Counted from the first letter of the stretch, positions 32,283 through 41,079 are shown. The stretch is 64,000 bases of DNA from JANXUC01 sp043782485 (GCA_043782485.1 JAYWAL010000116.1:1-64000), one strand, 5' to 3'. Notes: generated by a model not told the origin, from the letters alone. Numbers and translations: made by a program.

Positions 32283-33700
32283 GCATTCCCTCCAACCGCT
32301 GCCTGCCGCCGCCAATAGTAAAAGAACGGCAGCCCCAACAAGATCACACCCAGCCCAAGCGAAGATCGAATCGGTCGTAGCCACCACAGATTGGCGGAGA
32401 TCGAGATCGCCGTGATTCCAAAGATCAAGGGCGTCCATGGATATCCCCAGACGCGATAGGGGCGGATCAGTTCCGGGCTCGTGCTGCGCAGCCTCATGAG
32501 GACAACCGCCACTAAGGCAAAGAAAGCCCACGCGGCGAACGCTGTGTAGGAGTACAGTTCCTGGTGGCTGCCGGCAAGCACGAGGAGGACTGCCACGCAC
32601 CCTTGGAACACGACCGCACCGCTGGGTGTATGGAACGTTGGTTGAACTTTTTTCGCAAAGTCAAAAAACACGCCGTCGCGCGCCATCGCGTAAGGCACTC
32701 TTGGCCCCGTCAAAAAACCCGCGTGGAGCGCGCCAAACGCCGACACCATCATGGCCACGGTGAACCACTTGGCCCCAGCTTGGCCTACCATTTGCGCGAC
32801 CGCGTCGGAAGCAACATGCTGAGTGCGCACCACCTGGGAGAAACTGAGCACGTGAAAGTAAACCCAGTTGACCGATACATACAAAGCCATCACCAGCGAC
32901 GTTCCCAACAGCGCGGCGCGCGGGATATTTTTCCCAGGGTTAACAATCTCTCCTCCCACATTGCCGAGCAGACTGAACCCGATATAAGCAGCCATGACTG
33001 GTACCAGCGCCGTGAGAAACGCTGTCGCCTCCCCGTGTACAGGTGTTGAAGTCAACGCGAATGGGGATTGGCTTACCCCTCTGGCGCTGAGTCCGAGGAC
33101 CACAATCGCGACCACGGTTACCACCTTCAACGCCGTCAGAAACACCTGAAACCGGCCCGCCGCGCGAATGCCAAAATAGTTGAGACCCGCAACGATCACG
33201 ACCGCGCCCGCCGCGAGCGGTTGTGCGCGGGTGATCGTGAATGCGTATGCCTGTGCCTGAAACGGAACCCACAGATGCCATGTGAAGATGGGGATGGTTA
33301 CCGAGGGCCAAAGAAATCCCACAAAACGCATGAGCCCCGCGGCAATCGTGGCTGCCGAGCCGGGACGAAGAATCCATGAGCTGGTCCAGCCAAAAAGATA
33401 TCCCCACGCTGGAGTCAGCCCCCGGCTCAAATAAACGTACTCGCCACCCGCTTCCGGCATGGCGGCACCCAGCTCGGCGTAACAGAACGCCCCAAACAAC
33501 ACCACCACACCGCCAACGACCCAGGTGGCTAAAACCTTCGCCTCAGAACCGACTTCACGGGACATATCGCTGGCCATGAGGAAAACGGATTGCCCAATCA
33601 TGGCCCCAACCACCACGGCCGTGGCAGCCCATACTCCCAGGCCACGGACGAGTTCCAAGGGCTCGGGGGAGGAGGTTGTGTTGGCGAATGCTTGCGGCAT
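32279..33700 (-). CDS. APC-family amino acid permease
   Basis: A 473-residue membrane protein with about 12 helices. It opens with the APC helix-1 motif VVVGAMIGQSVFLMASDM (unwound GxxIG) and continues with CYAELGAAMPEAGGEYVYLSR, the most conserved APC segment, and GPRVPYAMARDGVFFDF. These place it in the LAT-like group of amino acid carriers. The predicted start is ATG 33700 (frame opens with TTG 33703). Its stop overlaps the start of the cyclodeaminase-family gene by 4 nt, which indicates translational coupling and a shared amino acid substrate. Confidence 0.87.
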   Translation of the reverse strand: MPQAFANTTSSPEPLELVRGLGVWAATAVVVGAMIGQSVFLMASDMSREVGSEAKVLATWVVGGVVVLFGAFCYAELGAAMPEAGGEYVYLSRGLTPAWGYLFGWTSSWILRPGSAATIAAGLMRFVGFLWPSVTIPIFTWHLWVPFQAQAYAFTITRAQPLAAGAVVIVAGLNYFGIRAAGRFQVFLTALKVVTVVAIVVLGLSARGVSQSPFALTSTPVHGEATAFLTALVPVMAAYIGFSLLGNVGGEIVNPGKNIPRAALLGTSLVMALYVSVNWVYFHVLSFSQVVRTQHVASDAVAQMVGQAGAKWFTVAMMVSAFGALHAGFLTGPRVPYAMARDGVFFDFAKKVQPTFHTPSGAVVFQGCVAVLLVLAGSHQELYSYTAFAAWAFFALVAVVLMRLRSTSPELIRPYRVWGYPWTPLIFGITAISISANLWWLRPIRSSLGLGVILLGLPFFYYWRRQAAVGGNA

Positions 33701-33712
33701 CAATTTACCTGT

Positions 33713-34204
33713 TCACTTGCATTCCGACCGAGTCTCGATCACTCCCGCCATGCCGCCAATGATTTGCCAGGAGTCGCCCACGCGCAGCCATGTGTGCGTT
33801 ACCTTGATTGTCCGCGGTTGACCCTTGCTACTCTTACCGCCCTGGTCGAGCCAGTGTTCCGTCAAATAGTAGTAAGCGACGGCCACATCCCCCACCTGCG
33901 TGAATCCGGCGTGTTCCAGCTTGTAACATTGCAGCGTGTTTTGCGCGACGCGGTTTTCCTCGACCCAGTCGCCAATGTGGTCTTTGCCCATCGGCGCGGG
34001 GGCGGTGGAGGGCCAGCCTACAAAATCCTTGTGCCAAAGAGTCTTGTATCCCGGAACGTCCAGAGCCTTCACGTATTCCCAATACGACTGCTCTAGTTTC
34101 CAGACTTTCTCTTCGTCCGCCGCCGAACTTGGTTCGCCGCCGCCGCTCGCGACCCGGCCCAGCCCCGCCACCATCAACAACACCAGCCAGAACTTTCCAG
34201 ACAT
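33713..34204 (-). CDS. Exported NTF2-like (DUF4440/SnoaL) protein
   Basis: A 163-residue protein with a signal peptide (MSGKFWLVLLMVAGLGRVAS) followed by an NTF2-like cone fold: KLEQSYWEYVKALDVPGYKTLWHKDFVGWP, then VAVAYYYLTEHWL and THTWLRVGDSWQIIGGMA. This is the DUF4440 pattern. Such proteins bind or act on small molecules, and the substrate cannot be told. ATG 34204 is preferred for the signal peptide. It sits 12 nt upstream of the permease gene, inside the same operon. Confidence 0.75.
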   Translation of the reverse strand: MSGKFWLVLLMVAGLGRVASGGGEPSSAADEEKVWKLEQSYWEYVKALDVPGYKTLWHKDFVGWPSTAPAPMGKDHIGDWVEENRVAQNTLQCYKLEHAGFTQVGDVAVAYYYLTEHWLDQGGKSSKGQPRTIKVTHTWLRVGDSWQIIGGMAGVIETRSECK

Positions 34205-34230
34205 ATACGATTCTTCCCTCGATCCAACTC

Positions 34231-35064
34231 TCAGTTTGGCTTTCTTACCCATGTCCCCACCAACGGCACAAAGCTCACCAAGGCTCGGGCCGCCATGATC
34301 TCGGCGTGCAAACGATCAGCCAGCGTAGCAAAGTCTCCCACCGCGTCCAGGGAGACTCCATGCAGCTCGGCTAGAGGGCGCACGCTCTGAAGCGTATCCG
34401 GAACAAGCCGAGTAAACTCCTGTCGGCTCCCAACTGGCACTTCCAGAAACGCGGTGGGTGTTGGAAGCCCAATTTCCTGAAAAATACGATAAAGGTTCGG
34501 CCCCATCTCTACGTGAACGCCCGAGCGTCGAAATGTCTCATGAAGCGCCGTCACCACCTTGGACCAAAGCGGCAGAGGCGATGCCAGAGCCAGGAACGCT
34601 TGCCACGCGGGCTCCTGGAACGCCAGCACTCCGCCAGGCTTGACCAACGCCGCCAACGAACGGAGCACCGCGGCCGGATCTGGAATAAACATTAGAATGA
34701 ACCGCCCCACTGCGGCATCAAACGGCTTGTCGCTAACAATCTGACTGGCATCGGTCTGTGTAAAGCTCACGTTGCTCAGCCCAGCCTCGGCGACACGGGC
34801 TTTGGCCACGGCAATCGAACTCGCATCGCGCTCAATGCCCACAACCTCGCCGGTCGGCCCCACCATGCGGGCCACAAGCAAGGACACATCCCCCACGCCT
34901 GATCCCAGATCCAGCACTCGCTGTCCAGGACCAATTCCAGCCTCGCGAAACAGCCGCTCCAAAATTGGATTGATCTGCTTCGCCTGCCGGATCAAGCGAT
35001 CATGCTCCGATGTCGTATAGCCTAGCGCGTACTCTTTCACAATGGTTCCAGCATCATTCGCCAT
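34231..35064 (-). CDS. SAM-dependent methyltransferase
   Basis: A 277-residue class I methyltransferase with motif I RVLDLGSGVGDVSLLVARMVG, motif II VVGIERDASSIAVAKARV, then SFTQTDASQI and VGRFILMFIPDPAAVLRSLAALVKPGGVLAFQEP. It resembles the UbiE/arsM-like general group; the acceptor substrate is unknown. ATG 35064 follows GGAGAG closely. It is the first gene of the five-gene operon. The paired inverted repeat at 35087-35183 lies just upstream, between it and the end of the preceding MFS gene. Confidence 0.85.
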   Translation of the reverse strand: MANDAGTIVKEYALGYTTSEHDRLIRQAKQINPILERLFREAGIGPGQRVLDLGSGVGDVSLLVARMVGPTGEVVGIERDASSIAVAKARVAEAGLSNVSFTQTDASQIVSDKPFDAAVGRFILMFIPDPAAVLRSLAALVKPGGVLAFQEPAWQAFLALASPLPLWSKVVTALHETFRRSGVHVEMGPNLYRIFQEIGLPTPTAFLEVPVGSRQEFTRLVPDTLQSVRPLAELHGVSLDAVGDFATLADRLHAEIMAARALVSFVPLVGTWVRKPN

Positions 35065-35086
35065 ATTCTCTCCATAAAAAATCACG

Positions 35087-35183
35087 TGGGGACGGCCGCC
35101 CCCGGCCGTCCAGCCGGGCAACGCCCGGCTAACGCTAACCACACCCTCAATCCTTGCCGGACGGCCGAGGGCGGCCGTCCCCA
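35087..35183. repeat. Paired inverted hairpins (REPIN-like element)
   Basis: The 25-nt left arm (35087-35111) and right arm (35159-35183) are reverse complements with one mismatch. Each arm itself folds: GGACGGCCG with CGGCCGTCC around a 4-nt loop (CCCC left, AGGG right). A third hairpin, AGCCGGGC with GCCCGGCT and loop AAC, lies at 35112-35130. Two REP units in opposite orientation are the definition of a REPIN. Confidence 0.85.
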
Positions 35184-35209
35184 AGCGACCTTGTTAGGTC
35201 ACCTCAGCG

Positions 35210-36499
35210 TTACACCGCCTCAGTTGCAAGGACGCCCGAGGCGACCAACTTCTTCTTCCCCCACACCACCGGCTCAATCGGCCCCACAACATACGCCCAG
35301 CAGAACGCTCCCACCCATCCAAATCCCATCACTACTGCAAACGCCGCTGAAAAATGCCCCGTACGCTGCAAAATGTATCCGGTCAACCACGAAGCCAACA
35401 CGCCCGAGTAGTTGCCGAACGCGCACTGCAAACCGGTCCACCGGCCAGACGCATGGGGTCCGGCCAGGGTCTGCGTGGTTGCCCATACATTGGAAACGCT
35501 CATGCTGAACATTGCGCCGGCCGCCAGGAGCAAGGCGATACAACCTGCGTTCCCCACTAGAGTGCTCAGAAATAAGCAGATACCGCCCCCAGTCGCTCCC
35601 GCAATCAAAAGCGACTTGCGAACCAATGTGGACGACACACCTGCGGCGAGCCACCGGTCGGCATAGCGTCCGCAGACCACGGAACCGAGCGCCTGCGTCA
35701 GAAACACCGCGCCGCCGATATATCCCATTTCGTCCATGGAAAAATGGCGCTCTCGCACCAAATAAAACGGCAGCCACGAAACCATGGAATAGAGCATGTA
35801 GTTCACACAAAAGAGCGCGAAGAACGAGCCCCAGGCCGACCGTTGCTTCAGAATCTCCGCAGTGGTCGGCGACTCACCGGAGTCCTCGGACACGAGAATC
35901 CCAGGCCCACGCGGCATCCATCGGAGCCACGGAATCAGCCAGAGCAAGCTGGCCGCTCCCAGCACCACAAAGAACGAGCGCCAGCCAAAGCGCGACATTA
36001 AAATTCCGCCCGCCAACATGCCAAACGCCGGCCCACTCGACAACCCGGCCCCAATCACGGCATTGGCGCGGCTCTGGTGCGACAACGGAAAATGCTGCGC
36101 CAATATCCGCGAATACGCCGGATAAGCCACGGATTCGCCGATCCCCAGTACCAAACGCACTAGAAACAGCGCCAGGAACCCATGCAGCATTCCCGTAATC
36201 CCCGTCGCCGCCGACCACAGAAAGAAGCCACCGGCCAGAATCCAATTCACGTGAAAACGATCCACCAGCCACCCGGCAAAGATCTGGAACAGCCCGTAGG
36301 TCCAATAGAAAGAGGAAAGCAGAAACCCAAGCTGCGATGCCGAGAGCTTCAGCTCGTCCTTGATCATGGGCGCGGCAATGGAAAGGTTCCCACGGTCCAC
36401 GTAATTGAGAAACACCGAAAACACCATGAGCCCCAGCACAATCGACAGCGCACCGGAGAGTTTCTGCTGCACGAGTTCGTTTCGAGCTTCAGTGTGCAT
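35210..36499 (-). CDS. MFS transporter, ACS (hexuronate-type) family
   Basis: A 429-residue, 12-helix carrier with VFLNYVDRGNLSIAAPMIKDEL in helix 1 and LVLGIGESVAYPAYSRILAQHF at helices 4-5, as in ExuT/hexuronate and phthalate carriers. ATG 36499 overlaps the end of the SSS symporter gene by 11 nt. The ribosome site AAAGG lies about 5 nt upstream. It is the last gene of the second leftward operon (MFS, DUF3311, SSS, MFS). Substrate not determined; an organic anion is likely. Confidence 0.85.
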   Translation of the reverse strand: MHTEARNELVQQKLSGALSIVLGLMVFSVFLNYVDRGNLSIAAPMIKDELKLSASQLGFLLSSFYWTYGLFQIFAGWLVDRFHVNWILAGGFFLWSAATGITGMLHGFLALFLVRLVLGIGESVAYPAYSRILAQHFPLSHQSRANAVIGAGLSSGPAFGMLAGGILMSRFGWRSFFVVLGAASLLWLIPWLRWMPRGPGILVSEDSGESPTTAEILKQRSAWGSFFALFCVNYMLYSMVSWLPFYLVRERHFSMDEMGYIGGAVFLTQALGSVVCGRYADRWLAAGVSSTLVRKSLLIAGATGGGICLFLSTLVGNAGCIALLLAAGAMFSMSVSNVWATTQTLAGPHASGRWTGLQCAFGNYSGVLASWLTGYILQRTGHFSAAFAVVMGFGWVGAFCWAYVVGPIEPVVWGKKKLVASGVLATEAV

Positions 36500-37970
36500 A
36501 AGCGCCTTTCGCAGGCTGCGCCAGGGCCGGTGTCTCATCCAGCCGGTACGGCTCTACCGGCGTGCAATAACTGACTCCCACGGTGACCGCAAAATTGAGG
36601 CACACCGCCAGAAAGCCAGCGCTGATGCCGTGAAAAGGATCTCTATGGCGCAGCATCAAGCTCGCAGTCACGGCAAATCCCGTCACTAGTCCGGCGAAAA
36701 CCCCCGGCGTCGTCACACGCCGGGAAAACAGCCCCAGCACCACGCCCGGAAAAAACTGCGTCACCCCGGCGTAGCCCAGCAGGCCCAGTCCAACCAGGCT
36801 CATCGAGCTATGAATTGCGGAAAACACGGCCGCGGCCGTAACCACCAGCACCATCATTTTCGCCAGCAGCGCTACGCCGCGATCCGTCATATTTGGTGCG
36901 AAAACACCGCGGCAGATGTTCTTGGCAAACAGCGTCGCCGCCGTCAAAATCAAAATCGCTGACGGCACCATAGCCGTCAAGGCGCCCGCTCCTCCCACAA
37001 ATCCCAAAAACCACGGCGAAAACGTCTTCCGCACCAGCGTCAGGAGCGAAAGATCTCCATTGCTCATTCCCGGCAACACCATCAAGGCCGTCAAGCCCAC
37101 AAACAGCATCAGCGGCATGGTGATGCTATACAACGGCATCACCACAGCATTTCGCCGCACCGTGTCCGCACTTTTGGCGCTAAAGCTGGCCCCAAAATTC
37201 TGCGGCCACATGAAGAATCCGAATGCCGTCAGCAAGACCGAAGTGATGTACCAGGAATGCCCCAGATTTTTCGTCGTCCCCGGCATAATCAGATGGCCTG
37301 GGTGAGCCTGAATCACCGCCGTGAACATCGGCCCGATACCCCCAAAATACAGGTACGGCAGCGCAATGCCCACGAACACCGCGGCAAAAAGCAGCAGGAT
37401 ATCCTTGAGCACGCTCACCCACGCCACCCCGCGCACGCCACTAAAAAACACGAATGCCGCCACCAGGGTAAAAGCGCATAGCATGGCCGACGTGCGTCCA
37501 ATCCCGCCAAAACTCGCCACTTCCACAATGATGCCCAGTCCCGTTAGTTGCAACTGGAGATACGGAATAATGCAGATGATGCCCAGCAGCGCCACCAGCG
37601 CCGCCAGATATTTGCTGCCGTAGCGCACCCGAAAGAAGTCGGCTTGCGTTTGCATCCGGTGCTTCCGCGCCCATCCCCACACTGGTGGCAAAATGAAAAA
37701 CGACACCAAAAACCCCAGCGGCTGGTATCCCATAATGTACAAGGCCGGCCCGCCGCGGGAATACGCCCACCCGCTGACTCCCAGAAACGTGAAGGCGGTG
37801 TACATTTCGCCGGCCATCAGTAGCCAAACCAGCAGCACTCCGAAGCCGCGCCCGCCTGTGGTCCATTGTTCCAGATCCATCTTGTGGCGAGTCCCGGCAT
37901 AAAACCCAATCGCGGTTCCGACAATAACAATGGAAAATATGATGGTCAGGGCTACCGTGCTCGCGCTCAT
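36489..37970 (-). CDS. Sodium:solute symporter (SSS family)
   Basis: A 493-residue protein with about 13 helices. It includes MAGEMYTAFTFLGVSGWAYSRGGPALY, then VRYGSKYLAALVAL and FGFFMWPQNFGASFSAKSADTVRRN, characteristic of the PanF/MctP-like branch of SSS symporters for monocarboxylates or pantothenate. Its start overlaps the DUF3311 stop by ATGA. A DUF3311 or similar small membrane protein commonly accompanies these symporters. The transported compound is probably a small carboxylate, which is inference from the family. Confidence 0.87.
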   Translation of the reverse strand: MSASTVALTIIFSIVIVGTAIGFYAGTRHKMDLEQWTTGGRGFGVLLVWLLMAGEMYTAFTFLGVSGWAYSRGGPALYIMGYQPLGFLVSFFILPPVWGWARKHRMQTQADFFRVRYGSKYLAALVALLGIICIIPYLQLQLTGLGIIVEVASFGGIGRTSAMLCAFTLVAAFVFFSGVRGVAWVSVLKDILLLFAAVFVGIALPYLYFGGIGPMFTAVIQAHPGHLIMPGTTKNLGHSWYITSVLLTAFGFFMWPQNFGASFSAKSADTVRRNAVVMPLYSITMPLMLFVGLTALMVLPGMSNGDLSLLTLVRKTFSPWFLGFVGGAGALTAMVPSAILILTAATLFAKNICRGVFAPNMTDRGVALLAKMMVLVVTAAAVFSAIHSSMSLVGLGLLGYAGVTQFFPGVVLGLFSRRVTTPGVFAGLVTGFAVTASLMLRHRDPFHGISAGFLAVCLNFAVTVGVSYCTPVEPYRLDETPALAQPAKGAYAH

Positions 37971-38185
37971 GCGGCGTCACCCGGCTTCGGGTCGCGCTTG
38001 GCTTCAATCCTGTAAGCCCGCCACAGGCACAGGGGCGTCAGAAATAGCCACGAGATCAACCAGAAATAACTGAATGGAAGCCCCAACACCCGCGGCTCAA
38101 TGCGGTCCCACAGCCCCACGGAAAAACACGCCCCGGCAAACGGGATCAGGCCCCACAAAATTGCCCCTAGCGCCGGTTTTCTCAC
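37967..38185 (-). CDS. DUF3311 small membrane protein, partner of the SSS symporter
   Basis: A 72-residue protein with two membrane helices (LGAILWGLIPFAGACFSVGLW and FSYFWLISWLFLTPLCLW) and a short basic tail. WGLIPFAG and LPFSYFWLI..FLTPLCLW are the DUF3311 pattern. The start is GTG 38185, overlapping the stop of the MFS gene before it (GTGA). Its own stop overlaps the ATG of the symporter. The tight coupling indicates a small subunit or chaperone of the symporter. Confidence 0.82.
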   Translation of the reverse strand: MRKPALGAILWGLIPFAGACFSVGLWDRIEPRVLGLPFSYFWLISWLFLTPLCLWRAYRIEAKRDPKPGDAA

Positions 38186-39486
38186 GCGCTAACCTGTTCG
38201 AGCAGCGGATCACGAATCCTCAAAGACAGCATCAACGCTCCCGCCACAAAGTACGCCAGCGCGATAAATCCCAAACTGGCCGTCACTCCGTGCGTCCTTT
38301 CATTCAAAAAGCCAATCAGCTTTGGCCCAAAGAACCCGCCCATCTGCCCCATAGAATTGATCAACCCAAACGTGGCTGCGGCCGCCGATTCCCCCAGAAT
38401 CAACGTCGGCAGCGCCCAACACACGGGCTGAAACCCGAAATAACATCCGCTCCCGAGCAGCAAGAACAGCACCGCCATCCCGGTATGCCCGACCAACGCC
38501 ACCGACAACGCAAACAACGATCCAGCGAGCAGCAGCGGCATCGCCGCGTGCCAGCGACGCTCTCCAGTCTTGTCCGAGTGCCACCCGTTCCACAGCATTC
38601 CCGCCACTCCAATCAGCGCCGGAATCACCAAAAGGCTCGTCACTGTCCGGTCGCTCACCCCAGACATCCGTTTCACGAACGTTGGAATCCAGTACACGCT
38701 CCCCAATGCTCCGGAAAGAGCCACGAACCAGGCCGCCATCAGCAACAGCACCCTGCGGTCGCCAAACGCCTGCCATATCGTGAAATCGCGAGCCTTCTTC
38801 TTCGCCTGCGATTCCGCTTTCAGCTCTCCCACAAGCCAGTCCTGCTCTTCCTGCGGTAGCCAGCGCGCCTGCCGCGGCCAATCCGTCAGATAGAACAGCG
38901 TCACCACCCCAATCACAATGGCCGGAGCGCCCTCCAAGATAAACAGCCATCGCCATCCTGCCAGTCCGCTCCAATGTACCCCCAGCAGCCAACCCGCGAG
39001 CGGAGCACTCACCACCGATGCCGCCGGCACCGCCGAATACAGGCACGCGATCGCCCGCCCACGATCCCGCGCGCAAAACCAATGCGTCAGATACACAATC
39101 ATGCCCGGGAAAAAACTCGCCTCCGCCACACCGAGCAAGAATCGGATCGCATAAAACTGGCCCGCGGTGTGTACAAATCCCGTCACAATCGAAACCACGC
39201 CCCACGAGACCATAATTCGCGCGATCCACTTGCGCGCGCTCCAGCGCTCCACCATCACCGCGCCGGGAATCTCAAACAGCACGTATCCGATGTAAAACAC
39301 TCCCACGCCGAGCCCGTAGACGCCGTCGCTGAATCCCAGATCCGCGCTCATCCGCAAATTGGCGAACGAAACATTGACGCGGTCTATATAAGCAATCAGG
39401 TACAGCAGGAACGCAAACGGCAGCAGCCGCCAGGCCACTCGCCTTCGCGCCCGCTGTCCGACCTCGAGGATGTCTGTCTCTAGCAT
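38182..39486 (-). CDS. MFS transporter, ACS family
   Basis: A 434-residue 12-helix carrier. Helix 1 is LLPFAFLLYLIAYIDRVNVSFANLRM and the helix 4-5 region is FLLGVAEASFFPGMIVYLTHWFC, almost the same signature as the carriers at 24008 and 29990, so these are paralogues. It starts at ATG 39486 with only a weak ribosome site and is the first gene of the MFS-DUF3311-SSS-MFS operon. The region upstream (39487-39645) contains no gene and no obvious promoter in this direction. Confidence 0.85.
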   Translation of the reverse strand: MLETDILEVGQRARRRVAWRLLPFAFLLYLIAYIDRVNVSFANLRMSADLGFSDGVYGLGVGVFYIGYVLFEIPGAVMVERWSARKWIARIMVSWGVVSIVTGFVHTAGQFYAIRFLLGVAEASFFPGMIVYLTHWFCARDRGRAIACLYSAVPAASVVSAPLAGWLLGVHWSGLAGWRWLFILEGAPAIVIGVVTLFYLTDWPRQARWLPQEEQDWLVGELKAESQAKKKARDFTIWQAFGDRRVLLLMAAWFVALSGALGSVYWIPTFVKRMSGVSDRTVTSLLVIPALIGVAGMLWNGWHSDKTGERRWHAAMPLLLAGSLFALSVALVGHTGMAVLFLLLGSGCYFGFQPVCWALPTLILGESAAAATFGLINSMGQMGGFFGPKLIGFLNERTHGVTASLGFIALAYFVAGALMLSLRIRDPLLEQVSA

Positions 39487-39678
39487 TAAGGCGCAATTCC
39501 ATCCCAGCCATCAAAACCCCGGAAGCTTATCACGCTTCGCGTTCCATGCCTTTGCCTCGTGCAACGTTGTCGCGAGCCATCCTCATGGCAATGCCGCGCC
39601 CTGTCAAGCAATCCCGGTCGAAACTAACCCTGACCTCGTAACCCATTGCCATCAAGTGTGTTAGCCCTCACTCTGAAC

Positions 39679-39687
39679 TGCTATACT
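39679..39687 (+). promoter_or_regulatory. Extended -10 promoter of ispA (TGCTATACT)
   Basis: TG-C-TATACT at 39679-39687 predicts a start near 39694, 24 nt before ATG 39718, with GGAGAGAG between. It is identical to the element at 434-442. No -35 is recognised. Confidence 0.6.
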
Positions 39688-39717
39688 CACGCATTCGCCA
39701 AGGCTGGAGAGAGCTGG

Positions 39718-40623
39718 ATGCCCGACCACGAACTCATCGCGACGCTGCGTAGCGGCCAGGCGCTCACCGACACCGCGCTGGAGCGTCTTCTTCCCCCAGC
39801 TGACCAGCGGCCTTCCTCCATCCACCAGGCCATGCGGCATAGCGTGTTCGCCGGAGGCAAGCGTCTGCGGCCCATACTCTGCATGGAGGCTGCGCGGATG
39901 GTCGTGGGCACGCCGGACGAAGCTCCGCCCCACGGCGTCGACGACCTCGCAGCAGCGCTCGAAATGCTCCACACATATTCTTTGATCCACGACGACCTGC
40001 CTGCACTCGATAACGACGATCTACGCCGCGGACGCCCCACCTGCCATAAAGTTTTCGGCGAAGCGATCGCCATCCTCGCCGGAGACGCCCTGCAAACCCA
40101 GGCCTATGAAGTTCTGGCCAACCTGCGCTGCGCCGCCGAATTCCGCGTGGAGATCATCCACGAAATTGCCCGCGGCACCGGAACCATTGAGGGCATGATT
40201 GGTGGCCAGGTGGTTGATCTCGAGGCCGAACGTACTCCACCCGACGCCTCCACTCTCGAGTACATCCACCGCGCCAAGACCGCCGCCTTAATCACCGCCA
40301 GTCTGGTCACCGGCGGACTCTACGCGGGAGTTGACGATGCAGGCGAGGCCCGCTTGCGCCTCTTCGGCCAATCCGTGGGCTTGGCATTCCAAATCGTAGA
40401 CGATATTCTGGACGTCACCCAGACCTCTGAACAGCTCGGCAAAACTGCTGGCAAAGATACGGCCGCGGAAAAAGTAACCTACCCCTCCCTCTACGGCATC
40501 GACGAATCCCGCAACCGCGCTGATGCCCTGGTGGCGGCCGCTTTCACCGCTCTTGAGCCCTACCAGCACCGCGCCGACACGCTGAAGGCCGTCGCCCGCT
40601 ATCTCGTTGAGAGGACCAACTAG
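39718..40623 (+). CDS. ispA: Polyprenyl (farnesyl) diphosphate synthase
   Basis: A 301-residue trans-prenyltransferase with the first Asp-rich motif in SLIHDDLPALDNDDLRRGRPTCH and the second in FQIVDDILDVTQTSEQLGKTAGKD. GGKRLRPILCMEA binds the diphosphate. A Tyr at the fifth position before the first motif (TYSLIHDD) is typical of short-chain C15 enzymes, so farnesyl diphosphate is the likely product. The chosen ATG has GGAGAG 7 nt upstream; the frame extends back to 39646 but would cover the promoter. crcB starts directly after its stop. dxs and xseA are absent nearby. Confidence 0.92.
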   Translation: MPDHELIATLRSGQALTDTALERLLPPADQRPSSIHQAMRHSVFAGGKRLRPILCMEAARMVVGTPDEAPPHGVDDLAAALEMLHTYSLIHDDLPALDNDDLRRGRPTCHKVFGEAIAILAGDALQTQAYEVLANLRCAAEFRVEIIHEIARGTGTIEGMIGGQVVDLEAERTPPDASTLEYIHRAKTAALITASLVTGGLYAGVDDAGEARLRLFGQSVGLAFQIVDDILDVTQTSEQLGKTAGKDTAAEKVTYPSLYGIDESRNRADALVAAAFTALEPYQHRADTLKAVARYLVERTN

Positions 40624-40624
40624 G

Positions 40625-40999
40625 ATGTACAACGTGCTGCTGATTTCGCTGGGTGCAATCCTCGGGGCCAACGCGCGTTACGGCATCACGAGCATCGCAC
40701 AGCAGAAATTGGGAACTGGTTTCCCTTATGGAACGCTGACTATCAACGTTCTGGGCAGCTTGGCGCTCGGGCTCTTTATGGCGGGTCCGTGGAAAACATC
40801 GCCGTCGATGAAAGCAGCATCGCTGTTCGTCGCGGTGGGCTTCTGCGGAGGCTTTACCACGTTTTCCAGTTATGCTTTTGACAGCATTGCCCTGTTCGAG
40901 CGCGGGCAATGGCTGCTTGCCGGCGCGAATATTCTTTCCAATAACGTGCTGTCGCTGGCTGCGGTTCTGGCGGGCGTGGCTTTGGGACGTATGTTTTGA
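40625..40999 (+). CDS. crcB: Fluoride ion channel (CrcB/Fluc)
   Basis: A 124-residue, four-helix protein with the Fluc signatures GANARYGI, FPYGTLTINVLGSLALG (central Asn) and VGFCGGFTTFSSYAFDSIALF. Members form dimeric channels that export fluoride. ATG 40625 begins 2 nt after the ispA stop, so the two are cotranscribed. No fluoride riboswitch can be placed upstream because the ispA coding sequence occupies the space. Confidence 0.93.
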   Translation: MYNVLLISLGAILGANARYGITSIAQQKLGTGFPYGTLTINVLGSLALGLFMAGPWKTSPSMKAASLFVAVGFCGGFTTFSSYAFDSIALFERGQWLLAGANILSNNVLSLAAVLAGVALGRMF

Positions 41000-41079
41000 A
41001 TGGGGCCGCAGAGCAGACAGAGTTTCCGAGAAATGGGTTTTAGCGCCGTCAAAACTGGTCTTTGCCGGTTAAAAAAATC

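Noticed and set aside
40999..41079. Fluoride riboswitch for crcB
   Set aside because: The channel gene begins 2 nt after ispA, leaving no leader, and nothing with that fold is seen around it.
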